Shown piece after piece: positions 55,388 through 62,584 of a stretch of DNA of 64,000 nt (positions are counted from its first letter, which is position 1; each line of letters begins with the position of its first letter). The stretch is taken from assembly GCF_001012825.1 (NCBI RefSeq), contig NZ_LCZJ02000037.1, positions 79,637-143,636 of the forward strand, given 5' to 3'. Source of the stretch: Paenibacillus etheri (GTDB lineage Bacteria; Bacillota; Bacilli; Paenibacillales; Paenibacillaceae). The notes beneath the pieces were generated by a model, which had not been told where the DNA came from, did no database searches, and worked only from the letters and a program-made list of their open reading frames with translations. The position numbers and the translations under genes are program-made.

Positions 55388-55415
55388 ATATCGTCAGAGA
55401 ACGTCGGGTTGTTTA
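55388..55415 (-). promoter_or_regulatory. Sigma-D promoter of hag
   Basis: Minus strand TAAA (55412-55415), 16 bases, GACGATAT (55388-55395), close to TAAA-N15-GCCGATAT. It gives a ~90-base leader. Confidence 0.8.
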
Positions 55416-55622
55416 TAGTTTGCTGAACTTTTTTTTATGATATCAGGAAAGTAGTTTAACTTTTGTAGAACTAAACTCGTAAGATACCCCTTGCTAATCT
55501 TTCTACTTCGCATATGTTATACCGATAGTTAAACTATTTAGAATAACCTTCCCTTTTCCGATAAATATAAATATCGCAACTTATCACTTTATTGTGATCG
55601 CGTAGAATTGGGGGCATAGACT
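55416..55622. other. Divergent spacer between hag and the DUF2920-like gene
   Basis: A/T-rich, about 205 bases. A CCGATA element near 55560 preceded by TTTA is only a weak sigma-D-like candidate for the plus-strand gene. No ORF. Confidence 0.3.
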
Positions 55623-57191
55623 TTGGAGACACTGACTTTTAGAATCAAACCGCATGCAGATATAGAATTAGGTTTTGTCAGAGAAGAACTGGACTATTAT
55701 GTAACGTTACCATCTGAAGGTGTAAGTGAAGTAACGGGTCTGATATTAACTATTCCAGGGTTTGGCGGTCTTGCTAATTCTACTTATCAATTAGAAAAAT
55801 TAAATCCTTACCTTGCTGAGAAGTATAATTGTATTGTAGTCTCCTTAAACTATTTTGGTATTTATCGGGGACAAGAAACAAAAATGGATGACCAATTTTT
55901 TATTAATATGAAGGATATTTACGGAGTACCAGATACTTACTGGAGCGACATTTCATCTGATAATGATTTCTATGTGAAGGTAGGAACAATATTAGAAAGT
56001 AAAGGCCTTTCCCAGCTAGATCCCCGGTGTCAAGCTTTAAAGATCACTGGGCGAAACGAGTATCAGTCTTTTGGTTTCTTGCCTGCTCTAGATTGCCTTA
56101 CTGTGCTTGGAGATGTGCTTAAAAGCTACCCTGTATTAAATAAGAGTAAAATTATCGCTTTCGGCTCATCATATGGCGGTTATATTGCTATGCTTTGTGG
56201 TAAATTCGCGCCTAATATGTTCTCGGTCGTTATTGATAACTCCGGTTTTTCACGGACCCAAATGAAACATGTAGCAGGTAGAGAAATATTAGAACAAGAT
56301 TATGTTGTTACTCTTAATTATAATAATAAAATGTATACACTTCCGTATGCATACAACAATCCTTGGACTATTTTGGACGAAACATCTCCTTACTATTTTG
56401 GTGATTCCCACAAACAGATTCGGAATTTGTTAACCAGAGAACATAGGGTCGCTTCGAGTACGCGTTATTATATCTTCCATTGCGAAGAAGATCAGATTGC
56501 CTCAGTAGAAGATAAAGATAAAGTGGCAGCACTTTTATCAAATTACAATTCCACCTACTATAAACGAGTCGAAAAAAATGATCTTGATGGTGTGCTTTTT
56601 AAAAAATACACTCATGCTATGGATACCTCTTTGCGCAAACTCTTTGACCACGTTGCCGAACAGGACAAGGATTACGGACTAATGAAAGAACAGAGTGCAA
56701 ATGAGTTTTTAAATAATGAATTAATTTCATTGAATTGCGGTAGCAAAAATTATGTTTTTAATTTCAAAGAGGATTTTACCATGAATGTAACTATTACAGA
56801 AAATATTAAGACCGATTATAATTTAATAAGTTCATTTCAGTTGATGAGTGATTTATTGGATATTTGCGATTCAATGGATGAAGGATTTGACTTTATCATT
56901 ACTAGGATATCTGACAAAAACTATAATGAGGCTGCTGTAGTTATGCAAGATATACTAGATGCCCACATGACAATAGATTCACAAATAAATACTTTTTCCA
57001 GATTTCTAAGTGAAAATAATCTGCATGCTGTTGATATACAGTTCAAGAACAGCCTTCAAGAAGCTGTTCATCATTTCAATAATGAAACTTGGGACATATT
57101 AGAAAATCAGATATTGCAGCGAGTTATGCCCCATTTCCTGTTATGGAAGAATGAACTTCGTAACATTTTCACTCCCTATATAAACCATTAA
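55623..57191 (+). CDS. DUF2920-like α/β-hydrolase of the flagellin-glycosylation region
   Basis: A 522-residue cytoplasmic protein. Residues ~35-330 form an α/β-hydrolase: LILTIPGFGGLANSTYQ (oxyanion region), nucleophile elbow IIAFGSSYGGYIAML (about 179-193; GxSxG), and a possible acid/His in the HCEEDQ and YTHAMD segments. A C-terminal ~180-residue helical extension follows. I place it in DUF2920, seen next to flagellar sugar-modification genes in Campylobacter-like and Gram-positive bacteria, but this is from memory. TTG 55623 start with GGGGG 8 bases upstream. It is the only plus-strand gene in the late flagellar region, set between hag and legF, so a role in acyl modification of the sugar or flagellin is plausible. 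Confidence 0.65.
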   Translation: METLTFRIKPHADIELGFVREELDYYVTLPSEGVSEVTGLILTIPGFGGLANSTYQLEKLNPYLAEKYNCIVVSLNYFGIYRGQETKMDDQFFINMKDIYGVPDTYWSDISSDNDFYVKVGTILESKGLSQLDPRCQALKITGRNEYQSFGFLPALDCLTVLGDVLKSYPVLNKSKIIAFGSSYGGYIAMLCGKFAPNMFSVVIDNSGFSRTQMKHVAGREILEQDYVVTLNYNNKMYTLPYAYNNPWTILDETSPYYFGDSHKQIRNLLTREHRVASSTRYYIFHCEEDQIASVEDKDKVAALLSNYNSTYYKRVEKNDLDGVLFKKYTHAMDTSLRKLFDHVAEQDKDYGLMKEQSANEFLNNELISLNCGSKNYVFNFKEDFTMNVTITENIKTDYNLISSFQLMSDLLDICDSMDEGFDFIITRISDKNYNEAAVVMQDILDAHMTIDSQINTFSRFLSENNLHAVDIQFKNSLQEAVHHFNNETWDILENQILQRVMPHFLLWKNELRNIFTPYINH

Positions 57192-57235
57192 ATTGATTCT
57201 AGTTCAGTGAAAACAACTTATTCATAGAATGAAAT

Positions 57236-57269
57236 TCAAAAAAGCCGAGCATTTCTCAATGCTCGGCTT
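57236..57269. terminator. Terminator between the convergent DUF2920-like gene and legF
   Basis: Perfect 12-bp stem AAGCCGAGCATT / AATGCTCGGCTT with loop TCTC; T-run on the minus strand side. Confidence 0.9.
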
Positions 57270-57300
57270 CCTCCATCTTCACATGTATAAATTTTGATAT

Positions 57301-58068
57301 TTATATCTTTTTTACAATTGCACAAATATTCCTTCTAACTATATCCATTTCCTCATGTGACCTAAACAAATATTCCGCAATGACCTCCATAAGTTCAAAA
57401 TCATTTTCATTATCTATATCCAATACTGCTGTATCCATCATTCTTATCACATCACATTTGCCTTCAAATATTCCTTTGCCGATTTCGAGAAATGACGGTG
57501 AGTAAGCATATAAAGAGGCATTCATATCAAATATCTCAGGTGCCTCCTGCCGGGCATTAAAGGACGATCCAATTACTCTTACATATCCCTCAGCTGATGA
57601 TTTGACCATATTAAAATAAGGATTACGTCTAGAATCAGTAACTGAAAAAACTACATCAGCTGCACACTCAACCTTTTTCTCTATTAACGATTGCAGATCA
57701 TTGACTGTTCTTAAAGGGGAGGTGATGTCCAGATCAACTACCATATCGTAGTTTTGTTTGTTTCTCTCCTGCATTATTTCAAGACTATTCTGTATTACAG
57801 CTATTTTGGGTGTATAGTCTTGTCCCAGAGAAGGGTCTCTATCGATAAAGTCTATTTCCAATTTTAAATTCTTACTGATTAGATTCATTAAGTCTTTACT
57901 GTCCGTATTCACAACGATATCACAATCGATGTGAGCATTCTGTTTCATGAATAAGTCAATAACCGATACTGTATAAAAAACTAAAGGGTAGCCTAAAAAG
58001 TCTTTAAGGTTTTTGTTCTTAATTCCTTTAGACCCCGCTCTTCCGCAAATTGTAAATAAAATTTTCAT
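57301..58068 (-). CDS. legF: CMP-legionaminate synthase-like cytidylyltransferase
   Basis: A 255-residue NeuA-family protein. FTICGRAGSKGIKNKNLKDFLGYPLVFYTV (about 5-34) is the P-loop-like CTP site. NTDSKDLM, DLDITSPLRTVNDLQSLI, RNPYFNMVK and DIDNENDFELMEVI follow the family order. It activates the nonulosonic acid as its CMP ester for Maf. ATG 58068 overlaps the stop of the upstream oxidoreductase (TGATG) and follows AGGAGGGG. It is split from the other leg genes by hag and the DUF2920-like gene. Confidence 0.85.
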   Translation of the reverse strand: MKILFTICGRAGSKGIKNKNLKDFLGYPLVFYTVSVIDLFMKQNAHIDCDIVVNTDSKDLMNLISKNLKLEIDFIDRDPSLGQDYTPKIAVIQNSLEIMQERNKQNYDMVVDLDITSPLRTVNDLQSLIEKKVECAADVVFSVTDSRRNPYFNMVKSSAEGYVRVIGSSFNARQEAPEIFDMNASLYAYSPSFLEIGKGIFEGKCDVIRMMDTAVLDIDNENDFELMEVIAEYLFRSHEEMDIVRRNICAIVKKI

Positions 58069-59018
58069 CACAAGCTCCCCTCCTTGGCAATTTTCAAAGT
58101 CGCAATCGCAGTTCCTATATCATTCGGATTGCTGGTCTTTCCTTCTAATACATCAAAAAAAATGGAGATTTCCTTGAGTTGATAATCATTTCTGGACTCT
58201 GCAAAAGAAATTGTTTCATTCCGCTTCAAATAAGTGATCCTGCTGTTAGCTATATCTGCAATGATGGTATCTTCATATGTAAATAGCTGAAGTTCTCTAA
58301 TAGTCTGGATTCCAAAATAGTCCAAATGCACTTCCGCCATCATATTTTTGTACTTAGCAATATATACTGACAAATCATCACTATCTATTTCGAGATGCGA
58401 AACCTTCCCTCTGAAGTTTTCTACTTTGTCGGGATGTCCAAACAAATATACTATATAGTCCCACTCGTGTATAAGATCAATGGAAACACCCCCGCCTTCG
58501 TCCATATGAGCACTATATGTATTTCTGTAATCTACTCCAGCTCTCCAATGGGGCAAATAGCTGGAACAAATCGCTCTGACACTGTACACCTTACTTAAAT
58601 CAATCTCATGCTTAACATACTGTATAACATCGGTATATCTTAGCGGACAAGCAACGTAATAGATCCCTTTAGAATCAAGCATCAGCTCCTGAACAGATGC
58701 AGTAGGATCACTAAAAACCGGTTTTTCGATGAACATATGTTTAGTTTTGGAAACATAACTTTTCACCGTATCAAAATGTAAATGAGTGGGGTTAGTTACA
58801 AAGATCACATCATAATCATTAGGTACTTTAGAATAATCTGTATACACCTCAGTGATGATGGCTCTAATATCTTCGCTTATCTCCTCATTGGCATCTCTTC
58901 TAATCAAATCGATAGAATAAGAAATCTCTCTCTCTTCAAGAACTTTTACAATATTAAACAAATGTCTTTTTCCAATAGATCCAAGGCCAATTATCGCAAT
59001 CTTGTAAATAATCCCCAT
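58068..59018 (-). CDS. Gfo/Idh/MocA-family oxidoreductase 1
   Basis: 316 residues from ATG 59018 (GAGG 6 bases upstream). N-terminal Rossmann fold IAIIGLGSIGKRHLFNIVKVLEE and VIFVTNPTHLHFDTVKSYV...MFIEKPVFSD (the EKP motif). The C-terminal half has the expected β-sheet domain with DEGGGVSIDLIHEWDYIVYLFG (conserved His). It acts on a sugar nucleotide or sugar by NAD(P)-dependent oxidation/reduction. Coupled to legF, so it probably tailors the CMP-activated nonulosonic acid or its precursor. Substrate unknown. Confidence 0.85.
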   Translation of the reverse strand: MGIIYKIAIIGLGSIGKRHLFNIVKVLEEREISYSIDLIRRDANEEISEDIRAIITEVYTDYSKVPNDYDVIFVTNPTHLHFDTVKSYVSKTKHMFIEKPVFSDPTASVQELMLDSKGIYYVACPLRYTDVIQYVKHEIDLSKVYSVRAICSSYLPHWRAGVDYRNTYSAHMDEGGGVSIDLIHEWDYIVYLFGHPDKVENFRGKVSHLEIDSDDLSVYIAKYKNMMAEVHLDYFGIQTIRELQLFTYEDTIIADIANSRITYLKRNETISFAESRNDYQLKEISIFFDVLEGKTSNPNDIGTAIATLKIAKEGSL

Positions 59019-59019
59019 A

Positions 59020-59997
59020 CTAAGCCTCAATCTCGTCAATTATATTTAAGATTGCCTTGTCCTTAGAAAAGCTGTACAAAGGCTCTTCTCCCTTTTCAAT
59101 AACTGCAAAGAAAGATACAATCTCATCAAAATACGCATTTTCAACCACGAATTTACTATATTGCTTCAGTTGATCCACCGTTTCATATAATTGAATCTTT
59201 TTTTCTTCTTTATGGTCAAAGTCATAAACCTTGATTCCTTCGGCAGAACCATCCCACTGCAAAAAAAGCTCCTCGCCAAAAAGTTCAAAGTTTCTTACCG
59301 CTTTTCTTGAAACCACGTCCACTGCAAGCATCCCTTTATGCCCATTAGCATGTTCAATCATCACCATGTAATTATCGTCATAATCAATATCTAACGAGCT
59401 GATCTTATTCTTCATGACATGGACCTTATTAATGGCTCCAAAGACATCTGTCAGCCATGGAAGCTCAATAGCAAAAATCTCCCTGCAGCCATTTGAACGT
59501 TTGTCTCCTACAAAATAATCTTTGTAGTTCTCCCACGGATGCCAATCTGGTAAATATTGACCAATATGGTAAGTGTAATTCAGGAGGCAATCGCTTCCTT
59601 TGACTAACTGTTTAATCTTTCTCACCTCTTGCCGGTACAGAAACGTAGATGATAAGAATAAAACCCGTTTATTTTCTTTAGCAAGCATTGTATTTTCATC
59701 ATAACCGTCTGTGACCAAGTTCAATTCCGTGAAGACATGTAATCCCTTTCCAAGACAAAGCCTGATTATTTCACTATGAGACAGCGGCGAAGTACATACA
59801 AAAGCACACTCAATTGACTTACTTAAAAGCAGCTCATCAACATTTGCAAATGTCTCAATGCTATATTCTTTTTCACTGGTTTGCCTGCGTTCCACGCTGG
59901 AATCAATTCCAAAAATTTGATACTGATCATTGTATTTTTTGATTAATCGAATTCTTCTTTTTCCCATCGAACCTAGTCCAATAACTACAATATTCAC
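59020..59997 (-). CDS. Gfo/Idh/MocA-family oxidoreductase 2
   Basis: 325 residues from GTG 59997, which has AGGTG 7 bases upstream (GTG 60012 has none). Rossmann start NIVVIGLGSMGKRRIRLIKKYN. The expected EKP lysine motif is replaced: VFTELNLVTDGYDENT reads TELNL where EKPL is normal. The catalytic Lys is therefore missing or replaced by Asn. The remainder keeps the fold (YHIGQYLPDWHPWENYKDYFVG). It ends just before the start of oxidoreductase 1. Either a changed chemistry or a non-catalytic partner is possible. Confidence 0.82.
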   Translation of the reverse strand: MNIVVIGLGSMGKRRIRLIKKYNDQYQIFGIDSSVERRQTSEKEYSIETFANVDELLLSKSIECAFVCTSPLSHSEIIRLCLGKGLHVFTELNLVTDGYDENTMLAKENKRVLFLSSTFLYRQEVRKIKQLVKGSDCLLNYTYHIGQYLPDWHPWENYKDYFVGDKRSNGCREIFAIELPWLTDVFGAINKVHVMKNKISSLDIDYDDNYMVMIEHANGHKGMLAVDVVSRKAVRNFELFGEELFLQWDGSAEGIKVYDFDHKEEKKIQLYETVDQLKQYSKFVVENAYFDEIVSFFAVIEKGEEPLYSFSKDKAILNIIDEIEA

Positions 59998-60159
59998 AAT
60001 ACAACACCTCACAATAGTAGTTAGCTCTAATTAGTAACAAGATAAATCTATACTAGTTCTCATGATAAAGCATCTCTTTGTACATAAACAGATATCTGGT
60101 AAGACTCAAGCTTGACTTGAAAGCACTATACGTTATGTACCCATAAGGTTTAATTTCCA

Positions 60160-60198
60160 TAACAAAAGCCATGCAGTGATTAAACTACTGCCATGGCT
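60160..60198 (-). terminator. Terminator of the flgK-csrA unit
   Basis: On the minus strand AGCCATGGCAGT pairs with ACTGCATGGCT (one bulge), followed by TTTGTTA. It sits about 70 bases after csrA. Confidence 0.75.
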
Positions 60199-60267
60199 CA
60201 TTCTCTGTGCCCGGTTAAATGAGCACTCTTTAGTTATATACTATATTATTCATTCTAACTGCGTGCA

Positions 60268-60504
60268 TTATTTTCGCGATCCTCGCAGACGCTCGATCAG
60301 TGCATTGAGATCAGACTGCACAGGTGCAACTGATTCACGGTTAGTCTCCTGGATTGACAGATATACTTCTTTGCGAAAAATATCAACATGCTTGGGCGCA
60401 GATATTCCAATTTTCACGGTATCGCCTTCTACTGACAAGACCGTCAGCTCAATCTGATCCTGAATGATAATGGACTCACCTTTTTTACGGGACAATACGA
60501 GCAA
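60268..60504 (-). CDS. csrA: Carbon storage regulator CsrA
   Basis: A 78-residue RNA-binding translational repressor. The conserved N-terminus [23 protein letters not shown] implies that TTG 60504 is the start (M-L-V-L-S-R-K), 1 base after the fliW stop; an in-frame ATG at 60516 would add four residues. Residues Arg near 6 and the C-terminal [16 protein letters not shown] of the binding surface are present. In B. subtilis CsrA represses hag and is antagonised by FliW; both genes and a hairpin in the hag leader are here. Confidence 0.95.
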   Translation of the reverse strand: MLVLSRKKGESIIIQDQIELTVLSVEGDTVKIGISAPKHVDIFRKEVYLSIQETNRESVAPVQSDLNALIERLRGSRK

Positions 60505-60505
60505 T

Positions 60506-60952
60506 TCATCCACCATCCTTTCCGTCAATTACCGGCTGCTCCTGAAACAAACTATGCTTCGTATGATAGGGGGCCTTATGCAATACCACTTGTTTACCTT
60601 TAAGTTCCTCCGGGTTGAGAACAATAGGAGCAAGGAGATTAATCGTAGACTGCTCAACATTTTCTTTCAAAGTAATAATACAACGGACATCCACATCCGA
60701 TCTAATTTCTAGCTCCTCAGCCTCAGCATCCGGCAGTTCAAATTCATACGTTGGATAAAAAGCAAACGGATCACCCAACAGAAAGGATAGACCTTTGCTT
60801 TTTACTGACTGTAAATACCAGAAAGGCGTCTCCGTCATCATAATCAATACAAAATCAGTTTCTTCATCAAAGCCAGGGATTCCTTTAGGAAAATGATATA
60901 ATTGCTCCTTATCTACTTCCAGTTTGCCCCAAGATAGTGTTTCTATAATCAA
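60506..60952 (-). CDS. fliW: Flagellar assembly factor FliW
   Basis: 148 residues from TTG 60952 (GAGG 10 bases upstream; the GTG at 60961 abuts it; FliW begins M-I-I-x-T). [33 protein letters not shown] and [21 protein letters not shown] are characteristic. It binds CsrA and flagellin in a partner switch that couples flagellin synthesis to export. Stop codon touches the csrA start. Confidence 0.95.
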   Translation of the reverse strand: MIIETLSWGKLEVDKEQLYHFPKGIPGFDEETDFVLIMMTETPFWYLQSVKSKGLSFLLGDPFAFYPTYEFELPDAEAEELEIRSDVDVRCIITLKENVEQSTINLLAPIVLNPEELKGKQVVLHKAPYHTKHSLFQEQPVIDGKDGG

Positions 60953-61069
60953 GTTGTTCACTCCTCAAAAGTTTCGCTGTGCAAAACTAGTTTCTAACGA
61001 AATCCTATTACATTATATATAGCACAAAAGCTATAGAGGCGCTTTCTGGCACATCTATAGCTTAAGAAG

Positions 61070-61636
61070 CTACAATTGAACATTCAATTCTGGTGGAATA
61101 AACTGAATCGAAGCGTATTGTTGCATATAAATATTTAACTTTCCACGAGTATATTCAATTTCCGGATTACGCCGCTCCACCTGAATATCCACTTTCGCAG
61201 CTCGAAAATCGATTTGTGGGGCTCTCGTTTCGATATGAATATCTACATTGTCATATGATGCTGGACCGCGAATCTCAGGAAACGAGTTGGGCTGGGTATC
61301 CGTGCCATATACTTCTGCAATTGTATTACCAGGTCTAAAAAACTGAGCCATACGATTCCCTTGCTCGACCTTTCTAGCAATGCCCTGAAGATACAACTGC
61401 TGAATTCCAGAATATATCCGTCTATTCATATCAAGCATCTTTCCACCGTTATAGGCTTCCCATGCTCGAGATTGATCTACAGTAAGCTCGGGCCGGGTGG
61501 ATTGAACCGTTAGTTCCCCTGGAGTGGTCGTAACATTGACCTCAGCCTTTGGTTGGGTTATTGAATATGTGCCCGGATTGGCATCAATCCCAATCACAGC
61601 AGGTGTCTGACGGATTTGCAATATCGGCTGAAGCAA
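61070..61636 (-). CDS. DUF6470 (YviE-like) family protein
   Basis: A 188-residue protein between flgL and fliW, the position of B. subtilis yviE. It has β-repeat features (IRQTPAVIGIDANPGTYSITQPKAEVNVTTTPGELTVQSTRPELTVDQS and IHIETRAPQIDFRAAKVDIQVERRNPEIEYTRGKLNIYMQ) around a helical middle. No catalytic motif or signal peptide. TTG start 61636 with GGAGG 9 bases upstream. Conserved flagellar-locus protein of unknown function. Confidence 0.85.
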   Translation of the reverse strand: MLQPILQIRQTPAVIGIDANPGTYSITQPKAEVNVTTTPGELTVQSTRPELTVDQSRAWEAYNGGKMLDMNRRIYSGIQQLYLQGIARKVEQGNRMAQFFRPGNTIAEVYGTDTQPNSFPEIRGPASYDNVDIHIETRAPQIDFRAAKVDIQVERRNPEIEYTRGKLNIYMQQYASIQFIPPELNVQL

Positions 61637-61651
61637 CGATAACCACCTCCG

Positions 61652-62569
61652 TTATCTAATAAAATCCACGAGAGTTGTAGATATAATCTTTGCACCCACA
61701 GACAAGGAGGCATTATAGATATTCTCTTGAATCTTCGAATTCATAATCAAACCTTCATAGTCGGCATCTTCCGTTTTGGCTTGAAGATCTGTTAAGTTTA
61801 TATTTAAATCACTAAGCCGATCCTGCATCAATTCAACGCGGTTAGTCTTTGCTCCTATCTCGGAACGTGCAGACAAAATAGTCTCCATACGCGTATCGAT
61901 TATATCAAGTTGCCTCGATATTTCTTTAAGATTACCAGACTTTAATCCAGCAGAAAGATTATTTATGATTGCAAACAGATTGTCAGTATCCCCAGTATTA
62001 CCGAATACGTCATTACCAGTCGTGCTGATTGGCATACGCACGTCCTCACCAACAATAAATTGAATCTGCCCGGCATCTGTAGTAATCGACTTAGATACAT
62101 CGTATGTACCATCTGCACCTTTAGCGAAATCATAAGGTTTCGTGTTATATTGCTCACCATTAAAAATATATTTACCGTTCAACGTACTGTTAGCAATATC
62201 CACAAGCTGTTCCTTCAACTGCATGACTTCTTCATTGATACTGTCTAGTGCGGATTGCGGATTACTACCTGTCGAAGCCTTTACTGTCAGTTCACGAATC
62301 TTCTGAACAACATCCCCAGCTTGACCAAGGACGGTATCATTATAATCTAGCCATGAAAGAGCGCTATCTACGTTCTTAGTATATTGTTCATTAGATGAAA
62401 GTTCCGCACGATATCGCAGGGAATACGTAATCCCTACCGGATCATCGGAAGGCTTGTTGATTTTGCGACCACTTGAAAGCTGTAGCTGTGTGTCGTTCAT
62501 TGTACGGGCATTACGGTTTAGGTTAAGCAGAAGCTGTGAATTCATCATGTTAGAGGTTACTCTCAACAT
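61652..62569 (-). CDS. flgL: Flagellar hook-associated protein 3 (FlgL)
   Basis: A 305-residue junction protein. N-terminus RVTSNMMNSQLLLNLNRNARTMNDTQLQLSSGRKINKPSDDPVG and the C-terminus (RLSDLNINLTDLQAKTEDADYEGLIMNSKIQENIYNASLSVGAKI) match FlgL and are flagellin-like. It joins the hook to the filament together with FlgK. AAGGAG precedes ATG 62569; 15 bases after flgK. Confidence 0.95.
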   Translation of the reverse strand: MLRVTSNMMNSQLLLNLNRNARTMNDTQLQLSSGRKINKPSDDPVGITYSLRYRAELSSNEQYTKNVDSALSWLDYNDTVLGQAGDVVQKIRELTVKASTGSNPQSALDSINEEVMQLKEQLVDIANSTLNGKYIFNGEQYNTKPYDFAKGADGTYDVSKSITTDAGQIQFIVGEDVRMPISTTGNDVFGNTGDTDNLFAIINNLSAGLKSGNLKEISRQLDIIDTRMETILSARSEIGAKTNRVELMQDRLSDLNINLTDLQAKTEDADYEGLIMNSKIQENIYNASLSVGAKIISTTLVDFIR

Positions 62570-62584
62570 ACGCTATATCTCCTT

